Of a stretch of DNA of 64,000 nt, positions 36,175 to 49,110 are shown piece by piece. Where the stretch lies: positions 35,340,918-35,404,917 of the forward strand of contig CP136062.1 in the NCBI GenBank assembly GCA_032622095.1, given 5' to 3'. Numbering within the stretch: the stretch's first letter is position 1; each line of letters begins with the position of its first letter. The notes below the pieces were generated by a model that saw nothing but the letters and a program-made list of their open reading frames with translations, did not search any database and was not told the DNA's origin. The position numbers and the translations under genes were made by a program. The DNA comes from Siphonodentalium dalli (Eukaryota > Mollusca > Scaphopoda > Gadilida > Siphonodentaliidae).

Positions 36175-37400
36175 AACGTGGCTATACTATCCCGGTAGTG
36201 TTGCGTCAACCTGGCGGGGGGGGGGTGCTAACTAACACATAAGGTGTCATCAGATTACATTGCATGGACTTGCAAGTATTGAAAAGATGCAGAAATCAAC
36301 CAATAATATAATTATACGTACATGTAAACGAATGTATACTGTCACACAAAGATTATATAGGTAAATACATTTATACATGGGGTATAGGGCACAAAGTATG
36401 CATAGAATAGGTTGTCGTTTGCAAATAAGTATTGATAGGTTATTGTTGATAAATTATAACTATGCATGGGGTAAGGGTATAACGCATATATAATAGGTTG
36501 TCGTTTGCAAATAGGTATTAGTAGGTTATTCTGTGGATTATTCTGTGGAAAGGTCAACAGTGAATTGCTAACTAGTCCATAATGTAATATACTGTCGCGG
36601 TAAGGTTGTGACAACATGTCAGAACGTGGGGGGGGGGGGGGGGTTGGAGCCAATCAAACGCCTAAGGGGTATCAGATTACATTGTATGGAGCATAATTAT
36701 TGACCAGATGTAATAATAAACCATAGACCAACTGCACCCACTTGAACCAAGTTTGTGACATTTTATTGATCCAATGATCGGGTAACATGAAATTAAACAA
36801 ATTAAAAAGCCATAATGCGACTATACTGTCGTGGTGATGTCGTGACAACCTGACAGGGGGGTGTGGGCGGGGGGTTTTGTGGGGTCAGCCAATCAACACC
36901 TAGTGTGCTCAGATTACATCGTATGGAGTATAATTATTGAACATATATATGTAATAAGCAACCAACACGCTGTATACCGTCGCGGTAAAGTCGTGTGACA
37001 ACCTTGGGGGAGGGGGGCAGCCAATCATACATCTAAGGTGCACCAGATGACATGGTATGGAGTATAATTTTTGAACAGATCTAATAATCAACCAACATGC
37101 GACTATACTATCGCGGTAATCATAATGTTGTGATAACTTGACCGTGGGGGGGGGGGGGGGGCGGGGGGCAGCCAATTAAACACATAGGGTGTAACAAATT
37201 CATGGTATGGATTATCAATTATAGAACAGATGTAATAATCAACCAATAATATATAATTGTAATTAAATGCAAATATATTGCGCGGGAAGCTTAAATAAGT
37301 AAATATAACTATACATGGGGGTAGAGTACAAAGTATATATACATGTATAATGGATTGTCGTTTGCATATAGGTATTAATAGGTTATCGTTGATAAAATGT
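36175..37400. repeat. Five G-tract repeats with interleaved second repeat
   Basis: Five degenerate units (starting near 36180, 36590, 36822, 36968 and 37100) each read: CGACTATACTGTCGCGGTA-like start, GTTGTGACAAC, a run of 6-18 G, then CAGCCAATCA, CCTAAGGTGT, CAGATTACAT and TATGGAGTATAATTATTGA. A second repeat (GGTTGTCGTTTGCAAATAG with TACATGGGG-type text) lies at 36360-36540 and 37305-37400. No coding frame is real here; the poly-G gives low-complexity peptides. Confidence 0.85.
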
Positions 37401-37723
37401 ACCTATGTATTGGTTTGTTAGGGTTTATGGTAGCTATAGCTTTATGGGTGGAGGAAAGACCACGCGGGATAGTTTACCGAGAAAACGGTATACTGCGTGT
37501 AGAAACCACCGACCCCCGGAAAACAACCGACATTATGCAGTAAAGTATAAATTATATCTAGGCGAAGATCGATGCACGAGTTACGTATCATACAGTGTAG
37601 AATATTACTTTCCCGGTTTAATTCAAAGTAATTGGGTGGTTTAGTTCGGGCCTGGATCGACAATATTCAAATATTCTATGAAATCAGGTGCAGTTACATA
37701 CTTAGGTAGCTTTTTCCACTTGG

Positions 37724-38425
37724 TCACGGTCGAAGGAATGAAGGACGTTTATAGCGTTCTGTAAAACAATGATACGAGCAGAACATATTAGGGCATCCTA
37801 TGTTATATCTAGATATCTGGTATGCACGTGCCGGCAATAACCCAGTAAGGTTGTCTGGGGCTTTTGTATTTATAATTTTGAATAGTGTTTGTAATTTGTT
37901 ATTCTCTCTGTGATATTTCAGTGTAGGCCAACCTGCTTCGCACAGAACAGAACTATTGGAGCATGGGCGCGTGAGACCTGTTACAATTTTGGCGGCATCG
38001 ATGTGAATTCGGTCGAGTTTCTTTAGAAGATAATCAGGGGCGTTTTCCCATATGACATCAGTATAATCTAATATTGGTAGAATATAGGCCTTGTATAGTT
38101 TATCAAATGGTTTTCTTTCGAGCTTATATTTATATTTTCTGATTATTGACAACGGGGAGATACTCTGGTGGAGATAGATTAAATGTGCGTGTTCCATGCA
38201 GTTTAAGTTGATTTGAATTTCAAGGCCGAGATGTTTATGCGACTTACTTAGTTGCACGTTTTTGCTTTGAAAAAAAAAGGACATTTAAGGACACGCTACT
38301 GGGGGGTCAGTGAGAACAATAATGCTTTTGTTTTAATCGGATTGAAATTTAAAAGCCATTTACGTGCCCACTCATCAATCGTAATTAGGTCTTCATTTAC
38401 ATTTTGTTCTAACAAGTTTTCTATA
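37724..38425 (-). pseudogene. Non-LTR retrotransposon, reverse transcriptase C-terminal part
   Basis: The upstream piece (38425-38300) reads NEDLITIDEWARKWLLNFNP then IKTKALLFS, the W-x-x-NPxKT block. A short shift follows, then a 186-codon frame with HKHLGLEIQINLN, KLYKAYILPILDYTDVIWEN, LLKKLDRIHIDAAKIVTGLT and a C-terminal LFKIIN block. This is the thumb and post-RT region of a Jockey/CR1-type LINE. The palm and endonuclease are absent, so it is a 5'-truncated, inactive insertion. Confidence 0.88.
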
Positions 38426-38589
38426 AACCCGATATACTATCAGATTACAATATTTTGTCCATATGGCGTTGTATACAAATTGGAGATGAAAACACTTCCA
38501 ACGGTATACAATACATTGTTCCGTATTCGCTGGTGAACGTTGTCAAATGTTCGCCTGTCCGCGGAACATATCGACGGCTATATTATATA

Positions 38590-39670
38590 TTTAAACCGAC
38601 ATTGATATTTCGATCTTCCAAATGTTGTTTTTCACAATTTAGAGGGAGGTATAAAATAGGTTGACAAATACACGGAATGTTGATATACCAGCTTCATATT
38701 CTCCGAAAAATACTTGGCATGGTCACAGCACTTTTACCTCTGCTTTTAACGTTTCGCATATATGAGTCAAATAAACGCTCTTTATGTTTATCATAATTAT
38801 CTGGAACATACTAACACGGAACGCTCTTTTCTGTTCTATGCCGTGCATATGGCCGTTATTTGTTTTGGGACCCAAACACCGTGTTCAAAGTTGTATTTGT
38901 TTTATGACTTCAGTGCGCCTTCCTGTGGCATACAATGCCCGTAGAATAGTATTTCGAGTATGTATCAACCTATTTCGATACCGGCCAAAAAATCAAAAGT
39001 GAATATTATTACGTGGATTTTGAAGCGCAAACCGCCATATGGCTTTAATATATGTCATTATGTTACATAATACCCTAAATGACAACTCGGATGCTGACAG
39101 AACACAGCGGGGGGTGCCGTTTGTCCATCATCACGTTCGCAGGATAAAGCCGCCGCTACAATAGACTGACATGTACGTGCTTGCCATGATTGGGTCCCAG
39201 GTTCTTTCCAGCAATTACTATTTGGCATATTTTAACATACTAATACAACCCAAAATAGTGGAATTATAGTAGCACCCTCGGAAACAGAATAATAAAAACA
39301 GTTCCCATAGGTGTCTGCTTCCTAATTTTTAGACAACATTGATATACTTCTGAGTGAATTTATATTAAACGGACATGGCGCATTCGAGCTTCCAAATCGT
39401 GTCTACATAATTTGGAAGGAGGTATAAGACACATTATATATAGGTCGTCAGATACACGAAATATTCACACCGTGTTCAAAGTTGCATTTGTTCTTTATTA
39501 TTTCAATGCGTCTTCCAAGGATATATATCATGCCCGTATAAAGGTAGTTCAAGTATGTGTTAACACCGAGAACAATTCAAAAGCGAAAGTTATTATCTGT
39601 ATTTTTGAGCGGAAACAGCCAAGTAACTTTAAACAGGACATGGCTCATTCTAACTTCCAAATGTTGTCTA
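38590..39670 (+). repeat. Dispersed repeat, two to three partial copies
   Basis: The block CTTCCAAATGTTGT then AATTTGGAAGG-type text occurs near 38612, 39389 and 39653. The block CACCGTGTTCAAAGTTG is at 38878 and 39468, each followed by matching text to a GAGCGGAAACAGCCAAGTAA-like end. A further relative is at 11330-11470. The unit is roughly 300 bp. Confidence 0.65.
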
Positions 39671-40860
39671 CGTAATTTGGAAGGTGATATACATGTAGTT
39701 GAACGGATTTAGCATGATATGCGGTGCATAAAACGACACATGCATACTGATGAGTGTATTGTTGTTGTTTATGTAATAACGAATAGTGGCAAACTTGAAT
39801 GTGGAAATTAATTAAAGTGGTTCCAGAAGAGTAGAATATTTTTCTAGAAATAGAATAGCTTTGAACTTGTGTAAATATTATAATTTGAGATAATTTATTC
39901 AATAACATAATATTAAATATTGAAAAATAACTATGAATATTTGATGTGAAAAATAATTAACTTTATCACAGATAACTTTGCATTATAAAATATTGACACC
40001 AAACGCACCCATAATAAAAATATAACACAATAGCAAACATATTACATCACAACAGGGGCTGAAACGACGTTGAAAAATGCTTGATTTATTTTCACACAGA
40101 CAGTCATGAATTCAGAGAGTAGACTGTGTGCATACCCTAGTTGTGTTCATAATCCGAATAATTTAGTGTGTTTTTTGCAATTATTTCCTGTCAAACTCTC
40201 TATTGACCTACATAAAAATAGAAAATCTGGGGGTTTTTTAAGCCACAAAGTTTGAAAATATCTCTCATATTGAGAGTGTTAAGAGTTGTTATAGTACTAT
40301 GCCATGCATAGGTTATAAGGGATGATTCTTTCCTTCAAATTGATAGTTTGACATTTAGATTTTTTTGAAAATTCACGTCTTCTTAAATTAAAAAACGATA
40401 AACTTCATCGGTGCTGCCACTCTTCCAAAAAGCATATTGTGATTTTCTTCTAACAGAAGCCTCACACGTGTTTGGAAATATTGTTTTGGTCTCTCCGCAA
40501 CTGAATGCGTGATTGGCAGGTTGAAAGTTTGATAAGAGATAATTGTTGCTCGCATAAAATGTATCTGATTTTTTAAAATACATGTATATTGGGAACGCTA
40601 GATGTGATTTACCAACATTGTGATTAAATCAAGAAATAACTCTTGCTTAGATTGAGTTTATGAGTTATAACTGAAAAGTTTGAAGGCAAATAACAGTTTA
40701 GCTTATTACCATATTTTCGTTTCTTTGTTAAAGGCAGTCAATGAGGTGTGTCTTACGGTCTTCATGGTCTCACCAATACATACCATAACAAGAACGTATC
40801 CATCAACCTTACGCATACATCTGCTTGAACCAGATATCGACCAGTATAACCAATCTACAG
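39671..40860. other. No gene seen
   Basis: AT-rich. The 114-codon frame starting at 40680 runs into the terminal repeat of the next element and is not considered a gene. Confidence 0.45.
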
Positions 40861-40863
40861 TTA

Positions 40864-42403
40864 GGGCGCGTATACATGAAGCTGCAAGAAAATATCTGCA
40901 AGAAAATATCAGGTACAATTGTACTCTGATATTTTCTTGCTGCAAAGATTACGCCCGTGAGAAAGCGGCGGGTTATATGGCGTTTATTGAGCTCAATGTG
41001 ACTAGTGTCAGTCGTGTTTGTTGAAGTGAATTACTGCGGACAAACAACCTATAGTCCATATCGAATATTCATGGAGTTATAAAGTATTATGGAAAATTTT
41101 AAATGCCACCTATTTTAACGAGAAAGGAATGCACCCTCGTCGTTGGAGTAAGGATGTGTGTTCTTCATGAACACACGAAACGACATCTAAACAGACGTTG
41201 GTGTGTTCGGCCCTGGGCCACATCCCACATGCGAGAAGTGCGAGGAGCCGCCAACAATTTCTTATTCGAAACGTATATACAGTCCAAATTAAAGTAAAAC
41301 AACTAAGTCAAGGCATGTGAGATACCAAATTATAAAGCATCCTCATACACACAGGGACGTAGCTAGAGGGTTTCCGTTGGGGGTGTCCACCTTTGGAAAT
41401 TCCAACTGCACCCCCCCCCCCTTAAACCTTGAATCAGAATCAGACCAAACACAAGTTTTCCATAATTCCATTTGCACCCCCTTGCACCTCAGTGCTCTTA
41501 GGCCTAATATTAGAACATGGTTCGGCCCGGTGTGCAAAAATTTTGTAATCTTAGCAAGAAAACCTCAAAATCCTACCATCTAGACTATCCTCAAGCATTG
41601 CTAGAGTTAGAAATTTCAAACCTGACACCCCACTTAGGTTGGAAAATTTACAACTGATGACAATTCCAATGACAATGTTGACCAAATGTATGACAATATT
41701 GTTTTCTTAAATTAACTAGCAGTTTTTTACTTTGGCTGGCCATGGGGGAGGGACCAGGGCACAAGCTTTCCAAGTGTTGGAAATTTCTAACATGTCACCC
41801 CCCCTGCATGAGGTTGGAAAGTTTGCAACTGATAACCATTTCAGACCATAATTTTTTATCAAAAATAGGAAAATATGCAAATATTGGTCCAAAAAAATAA
41901 ATTCCCCCAAGAATGTTTTTGAAAATCAAACTACAAGAACATTTTCAATCTAATGTTGGTGTGAAATTTCCAACTAATGTTTTGGCTGGTATGAAATTTC
42001 CAACTGTTGAAATTTTTGATCAAAGTTGGGGGGTGAGACACCCCCCCCCCCCCCAAACCCCCCCCCTGTCGCCACGTCTCTGCACACACGTATATACATG
42101 TATATATATAATACATCAGCGGTTCTGACAACCAATACAAAATGGAAATACGTAGTATGTTGAAACAGACGATACTATTGATGGATCATAACTCGAGCGC
42201 TTGAATTGTTACGATCATATCCCCGCGAGATTAGTTAACGGATACCGATGGCCACCTATCAAGGTGAACACATATCACCAATTGGCGATAAAATATCAGC
42301 GCGCTGCCTTCGTCGGATATTTTCCGGTATTATTTATTTCATTGGTCAAGTAAGTCACATGGGGCATACCTGATATTTTCTTGCTGGCCATGTGTACGCG
42401 CCC
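40864..42403. mobile_element. 1.54-kb non-autonomous element with TTA target duplication
   Basis: The left end GGGCGCGTATACATG and right end CATGTGTACGCGCCC are inverted repeats that extend into GCAAGAAAATATCAGGTA for about 40 bases. TTA flanks both ends (40861-40863, 42404-42406). A three-base TTA duplication is typical of PIF/Harbinger elements. The left end has a local duplication of TGCAAGAAAATATC and is followed by its own inverted copy, making a 98-bp palindrome (40864-40961). No transposase frame. A second, nested element lies at 41352-42082. Confidence 0.72.
41352..42082. mobile_element. Nested hAT-like MITE
   Basis: The ends CAGGGACGTAGC and GCCACGTCTCTG are inverted, with further G-rich/C-rich similarity inside. 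The eight bases outside (CATACACA and CACACACG) match at six of eight positions, fitting a worn 8-bp target duplication. CAGGG-type ends with 8-bp duplication are typical of hAT elements. The interior (731 bp) has C-tracts and repeated GAAATTTCCAACT motifs but no transposase. Confidence 0.6.
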
Positions 42404-42494
42404 TTAAAGATACACTGGCCGATCTGACATACAATTTGTCAAAATTTGCCACGCCAATTTTCAGCTTAACAGTCAAACGAGAAATAAAAAATAC

Positions 42495-42575
42495 ATATAA
42501 ACACTACAATTCATTTATACACAACAATTCATATAAACACAACAATTCATATAAACAGTACAATTCGTATAGAAC
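42495..42575. repeat. 18-bp tandem repeat, four copies
   Basis: ACAATTCATATAAACACA and variants repeat four times. Confidence 0.85.
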
Positions 42576-43070
42576 AGGACTCCCGTGATCCACAAAATCT
42601 CCAATCAGTTTTACGTTGAAAATAATACAAAATATCATAATTGATGACATTCTTTAATTTTTACAGCTTATCGGGAATTGAAAGCAATGACAATCTATAA
42701 AAAAATTGTCATTGGAATTCACGAACCTGATCACGGTGAAATTATAGAAATCAATTGCCCGGTTTGATGATTATCATAATTGGAAATATTCAAAATAGTC
42801 ACGAAAGTTCGAAACGATATATCCGTAATGAGTGGAGAGATATCAAAGTGAACGGCAAATTGGCTACATATGAAGCGGGTTCCAACTTCAACCATTTGTT
42901 TACTAAACTGTTTGCTTTGAATTGGCCGCCAAATTTTTGCTCGTCTGATAAAACTTCAAATTGTGCTAAAACTACCTCTGTTGAAACTCAATATCTGACC
43001 ACTACAACCTCCTATTAATCAGACTCGTGTGTATGGTCTAATTATCGTCAAGTGTAGTGCATGTACCAAT

Positions 43071-43204
43071 GGCCGCGGACACACGTACCACAATGGCGAT
43101 GTCATAGTAGGTGTGACAATTTATTATGGTGCAGTTTGGCCGCGGACACACGTAGCACGTTAGCGATGTCATAGTGTGTGTGACAATTTATTGTGGTGGA
43201 GTTT
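43071..43204. repeat. 67-bp tandem pair
   Basis: GGCCGCGGACACACGTA starts the copies at 43071 and 43138. Both continue with GCGATGTCATAGT and GTGTGACAATTTATT. A degraded inverted relative lies at 48290-48385. Confidence 0.85.
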
Positions 43205-44489
43205 GGTGACAATGTTTCGTCATAATTAATATGCCATAGCAAGCCATGTCGCCCTCTGCTAATTCGCACATTGAGTCTACCAAGCTCTACCAGCGACGGT
43301 CGATATCTCAAGGATGTATCTACCTGTGAATGTCTTGTCGCTGTTGATCTTCACTCAACACGCATTGTTATATTTTGCATCCCAACACACAAGTCCACTT
43401 GATAAATTAATGAATAACCCATTTCTGTTAACAGCCATGATTGATCTTATTAATGAAATTAATATAAGTAGATAAACATGCATGCATTGAAATCATATAA
43501 AAAAAAACGTACCACATGGATGATATGTGAGTCAATGGGGAATTGCCACCAGGCCACGATCAAGCACAATTCTGGACGATCTATCGTGCAATTATATATA
43601 TCGTAACGAATACAATTTAGCAAAACGTAATGAGTAGATATCAACATTGGTGAAACGCAATGGGTTAATTGGCCCAGTCGGCTTATTGTGCGTAACCCCA
43701 TCGGGCAACATGATTGTCTATGGCATATTAGTTACAAGAAAACTAAGATGCATGCATCAGGTCAGCCATGAACTATTTAGCATAGAATAATTCAGTTCGG
43801 TTGCAGTTTCACAACGTTACAACTGACATACGATTACACCTTGAATGTGGAACTATGTAAGAGTGAATATTAATGTTCTAAATCCCATGTTTCACCTTTA
43901 GTGGTAATGGGGTCGTACTTTATTAACACGCAAGTAGTGTAATTAAGTACGGGTAATTAGAAGTAACAAATCGTTTAGTTTCTATCGTATCGGCTAAAAG
44001 GGGTGAGCAGATTACTGATGATGAATGCTCTCGTTAGCTGCCAATATAATGTGCATATTTGCCCCGTTACGTTTATACACTGTAGCATTGGCGGGCCAGA
44101 GTGTGTTGACATGTTAAGTGTTTGGTTCATTAATAACAGATCAGCAGGGATTTGTCGTGATAACGTATACGTGGAAATATGCTACCTAAACGGTTAAATT
44201 AACGGTTGATCTATTACACCACCGTGTATACTCGGTTTAAATAGGTATATTATATAGGGACGTGTGCTCAATTTTGGTGCGGACCGATGATCAAAAAAAA
44301 TCAGAGGTAAATGTCGGCGGGCGGGAGGGCCATTTTTTCAATAATTTTTAAAGAAATTGAACAGTTGCAGCAGCAGCAAAAAAAAGGGTGTACAATTGGC
44401 AAATGATGAGGGGCGGCGCGACGTGTAACTAGGATTGAAATTAGATATGCAATTTGGAGATTATTGGATGAGGGATGTTATATTAATTA
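43205..44489. other. No gene seen
   Basis: AT-rich sequence with short frames only. Confidence 0.45.
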
Positions 44490-44990
44490 TATTAAAGGGA
44501 CGAGGGGGCTTAGTTGTCGAAAATATTCACATCTGTTCCAAACACCGTAAACAGAAAAATATTAAAACGCATACATTTTGGTTCAAATATACGATCACTA
44601 TCGCGTAAACATCATGCTCACATAAAGACCTACTAAATTTTACCTAAACAAGAGTCTGATTGTGTTATAGAAGGCAGCACAATGCTACTGGCTAATCACA
44701 CACAAATGGTATAAACGCTCTTTATTATTTCCAAATAAGGAATTGAGCAACAAAGAACGCTCTTTATGTTTACCATCATAATATAAAGAAACACCAAGAA
44801 AGTAACTTTTTATGCTTTGTTTACATAACAATCGTCAAATTTACGACAATAACATACTGTTTATGAGATATTTCTCATTTGTATATTAACAAAGTATGTC
44901 TATATTTGAATATTATTTTCGTTTGTAGCGGTTTTTGACAGGTGGAAATATGTTCACAGGATACCCACCAAGGCCTTCCGTACCTTTAAG
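44490..44990 (+). repeat. Dispersed repeat, second copy of 31890-32560
   Basis: Same-orientation relative of 31890-32560, preceded by a degraded G-rich stretch (44270-44330). The copies differ by several indels, so the family is old. Confidence 0.6.
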
Positions 44991-45284
44991 GTATACTGCA
45001 ACTTTGTTTCTTGTCAATAGCAGAATACATAATGCTATTAAGAAGTGACACAAAACACAGAACATTTTTTTTAATTATAAGTATTGAGCAGTGAGAAATA
45101 TTTGAGTCGAGGAAACCAGTAACGAAAGGCGATATTAACATGATTTCTGTCAGCGAATAATTGTTTACGTTCCAATGAATATTAAAATGTACTGAAAACA
45201 AACTGCTAATGGGTGCCAGACTTTCATAAACACAAATTATGTATTAATGGTGTAACGACATATTTCGTTCTTAATTGTCTAATA

Positions 45285-45475
45285 AAATAGGGGATGGGGA
45301 TGTTTGGATCTCTAGTTTAACGACATTTTTCGGTCTTTAATAGTTTAATGACATTTTTCGGTCTTTATAATATCTCAAGATATATGGGGTATTTGGATCT
45401 CTAGTTTAACGACATTTTTCGGTCTTTATAGTTTAACGACATTCTCGGTCTTTAATATTTCAAGATATAGGGGCC
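45285..45475. repeat. Short tandem repeat around CGACATTTTTCGGTCTTTA
   Basis: TAGTTTAACGACATTTTTCGG followed by TCTTTA recurs four times at irregular spacing, with GGATCTC blocks between. Confidence 0.8.
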
Positions 45476-45540
45476 CTTAGTGGAAGAAGTACATCTTTGG
45501 AAAGATGTGGTGGCCCTAAAAAGGAAAGTTGTTTGGTGAT

Positions 45541-46510
45541 CTTGAAATGCAGTTTTTCTGAACAGTCTTCCTTGATTAAAGTGATGTGAAACACTCCGGC
45601 AGACAACGGGCAGAGTGATCAAATAGAAATTAAGAATAATCTTTCTCAAAGTAGTTATTTGTTACGAATATTAATCCAAATGGATGATACACAACGTCAT
45701 TCTTATATATTAGTTAAATGCAATGACTCTCGATGGCGAAATCATTTTTGTTTAATTATAGCCGATAGTTGCGCCCCGAATCGAGATGTAAATATTTACA
45801 ATTTGGAGTAGTTCAGACGATGTTCTCTATGAAGTGGGGTGGTAGATTTTTTTGGAAATTTTCAGTGATGTTAGTAGAATGATAACATTCCCCAGGTTGG
45901 CAAAGTGCCTGAGCACTAACTTATCAATTTCTCGCACCCGAAAAAGTCCATGACAAGTCCATAATATGTCTTTAAGCATATATATAAATCTCCGAAAACC
46001 AAAATTCTAAAGCATTAAACGATTTCTTGAAATACAGTTTTTCTGAACAGTCTTCCTTGATTAAAGTGATGTGAAACACTCCGGCAGACACCGGGCAGAG
46101 TGATCAAATAGAAATTAAGAATAATCTTTCTCAAAGTAGTTATTCGTTACGAATATTAATCCAAATGGATGATACACAACGTCATTCTTATATATTAGTT
46201 AAATGCAATGACTCTCTATGGCGAAATCATTTTTGTTTAATTATAGCTGATAGTTGCGCCCCGAATCGAGATGTAAATATTTACAATTTGGAGTAGTTCA
46301 GACGATGTTCTCTATGAAGTGGTGTGGCAGATTTTTTTGGAAATTTTCAGTGATGTTAGTAGAATGATAACATTCCCCAGGTTGGCAAAGTGCCTGAGCA
46401 CTAACTTATCAATTTCTCGCACCCGAAAAAGTCCATAACAAGTCCATAATATGTCTTTAAGCATATATATAAATCTCCGAAAACAAAAATTCTAAAGCAT
46501 TAAACGATTT
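45541..46510. repeat. 485-bp tandem duplication, nearly identical
   Basis: Copies run 45541-46025 and 46026-46510. Only about ten single-base differences are visible (for example GAAATGCAG versus GAAATACAG; CGATGGCG versus CTATGGCG; GGGGTGGTAG versus GGTGTGGCAG). No frame spans the unit. The low divergence indicates a recent duplication or an allelic/assembly artefact. Confidence 0.93.
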
Positions 46511-48465
46511 GCTATATTTCCAGGGCATATATTTCATCTGATTTTGCGAGAATCCATATATACTTTTTCACGAGAATCCAGGGTAATTTGCGAGAATATT
46601 TACGAGAATCTAGATTTGGATTCTCGCCGAAATATAAGCCCTGATTTCACTCTGAAGTTTGCCTAAATGGCATAAATTGTACCGTGGTTCCCATGTTCGC
46701 CAAAGTGGCATAAATTTATTTCAGGATAATACTAATTTTAGGCATTCATTTATATCAATGATATCAGGACAATAAATAGCCATTTCCATTGCATGGAACA
46801 AAGAGCGTTATTGTTTATCGGTGTTGTTTTTGGAAGTGGTGGTAGTTAAATTTTATACATTTCGACCCCCAATAAGTATTTCCGAACAAATGCATTATTA
46901 ACAAGCGTGACATGACATCATTGACGAAGATAATTAACACCGATCTACAAGCAATTAAAGTCTTAAAATGAGCTAAAATTTAACATTTTCTTAAATTTTT
47001 TTACATTTTTATCTCTCGCGACATAATTGTCACCAATAAAAACAAATTTTATTCATCGTGGAAGTTAGTCGGTGACTATAAATAATGTCACCATTCAACT
47101 GAATGTTGTTGAGCATATTTCAACCAATTTTGGAAGTTTAAATGAATATTTTCTTCACACGCAAAGTAAAATTGACAAATTTCAGGATTTTAGCCTGCTT
47201 CGTTGGGACCAAAATTTGTTGTGCACACTCAAGAAACGTCTACCGACACTCGCTAGGCCAAATTATGCCATGACCATGCTATAAACTAGCTTGAAATTGG
47301 CAAAACAATGAATTTTTTTTGGTTGAAAAAATTTACATGGGAATCTCCAGTCCATATATAGGCATAGAGAACGATTATTTTTCGATAAAAACGAAAATAA
47401 TGCGAAATGAAATTCGGCACTCGTCAGAATGGTGCAGAATAACATACGAGTCTTGTTATATGCGAAAATTTGACCTCATTCGATAAATTAGTCTCGTAAT
47501 TAAGGAATGTGGAATTCCGTCGCACTGTAGTGTTACTGTACATGGCCATTGGCCGACGCAATTTTGAAATGTAAACACGCATCAAACACGCATCAAATTT
47601 ACCTTTTGTGAGAATAACAAAAGCGCAACCTTGATCAAAGTAATACAATACACAACAACACATAGAATAAAACTGATATAAGTGAGAATAAGACGCGTAT
47701 TCAGACGTGGAATTTGACAACATTTCTTCGCTATAAATATATCTGACCCAGATAACCAGGATGCAGCTGTTTTGCGCACGTCACTTTCCATATTTGGAAT
47801 TTCCATATATGGGATTTGTGTTAACCTCAATACCGATCAAGTTATCTTAGCATAAACATAAACTATATTGTAATTTATGCAACTACGACCCTGTTAACCC
47901 TGATAACTAATAAAATATACCGGCCAATTCATTTTAAGATCGTTATTTCACTTTGCTTTAGGCATAAATACACTCTTAAACGCACATAAACGACCCATTG
48001 GCGTTAAATTAAATATACTCGGTATTTATTAATATTAGTTTTTTATTGCTCAGTATAGAGTTAGACCCTTGACACCTGTCAATATATTTGGGCTGAATTC
48101 ATATGATGCGGTATTATTCCTCGAAATAAACAACAAAGCCGTCGTTACTTAGAAATGTCGTTTGGGCTAACATTTACACAAATCCTCCGTGTGTTCTCCT
48201 CAATTGACACGCAGGTTCTCAGTCGACACACAGGTTATCCCAGAAACCGGTGTGAAATAAACAGCCAAGGTTTGGCTGAAATGATGAATTGTTATCACCA
48301 AACTCCACCATAATACATTGTCACACCTACTATTCCATCGCTACTGTGCTACGCGAGTTCGCAGCCAATGATACCTGTGGTTTTATGGTGTCATTCCGCC
48401 GTGAATCTTTGAATCCTAAATTCACAATAAACTGTTATTATGGTCAACATATATTGATAAGTTAG
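46511..48465. other. 3' flank of the FN3-like gene; no exon seen
   Basis: Any further exon or 3' UTR of the minus-strand gene would lie here. Two AATAAA motifs on the minus strand near 48026-48047 are candidate polyadenylation signals, about 420 bp past the stop. A hydrophobic frame near 47700 lacks a splice acceptor of the right phase. Confidence 0.35.
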
Positions 48466-48743
48466 TCAGTTCTTTACATGTATGATACACACACCATTGT
48501 AAATAGTCCACGTCCCGAGAACATATCGCGCACGAATATGCACATGGACCTCCGATAACTCACTGTAAACTTTGATGGATATGTTGGACTCGGAGGTTTC
48601 TCTCATTCTGGCGACGTCGGCCAGCTGTTCAGAAGATCCGGCGGTGATGTCGTAGATAACATCGATGCCAGCTGCGATCACGAAAACGTTCTGCCAGTCG
48701 AGTTTAATGTATCCGCTGTCTTTCTGGCACAGTATCTTGGAAC
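48466..48743 (-). CDS. Giant FN3-like protein, last exon seen
   Basis: The acceptor is ...CTTTAAG before 48743. The first two bases complete the codon left open by the exon ending at 51017 (phase 1). It encodes residues 1326-1417 of the window-partial protein, one beta-sandwich domain: SKILCQKDSGYIKLDWQN, then ISIKVYSELSEVHVHIRARY, then GTWTIYNG, ending VKN and TGA. No membrane segment follows, so this end would be secreted. A GGTGTGTAT donor-like site in phase 1 sits at the end of the domain (IYN G), so some transcripts may splice on to unseen exons instead of using this stop. Confidence 0.82.
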
Positions 48744-48784
48744 CTTAAAGTTGACATACAAATTTACTCTCAACCCGAGTATAT

Positions 48785-49110
48785 GGCCAGGCTGTTCTCT
48801 CCAAAACCCGCACATTTTCTGCTTATAATAGAACGTGTTTTAGGTAGATAATGTGCTGAAAATGAGAGTTTTTAATACCATAATGAGGCGATTCTATGGC
48901 GATTATGCGCTGACAATGACACAAAGAAGCCAACGCACAAATCCACAGGTGTGCGCACTTTTTTAACAATTGTTTTCACTGTGGCCCGCGCCATAAAACG
49001 GACTAACGGGTATGCGTCCATTATCTGCTTAGAATGAAATAATCACATTATGTACCTATTTCACATTATAGGTCGATTATGTGCGTGTTTTCCCCGAGGA
49101 TATGTTGATA
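48785..49110. repeat. Dispersed repeat in intron
   Basis: Resembles both 1305-1485 and 7280-7410, which here lie next to each other and so may be two parts of one element. It lies in the intron between the exons at 48466-48743 and 51017-51577. Confidence 0.55.

Noticed and set aside
40680-41024. 114-codon plus-strand frame
   Set aside because: It runs through the TTA duplication and the terminal inverted repeat of a mobile element.
47582-47830. Minus-strand frame with a membrane-like segment, possible C-terminal anchor of the FN3-like protein
   Set aside because: No pyrimidine tract and AG in the needed phase upstream; an ORF with this composition is common in AT-rich DNA.
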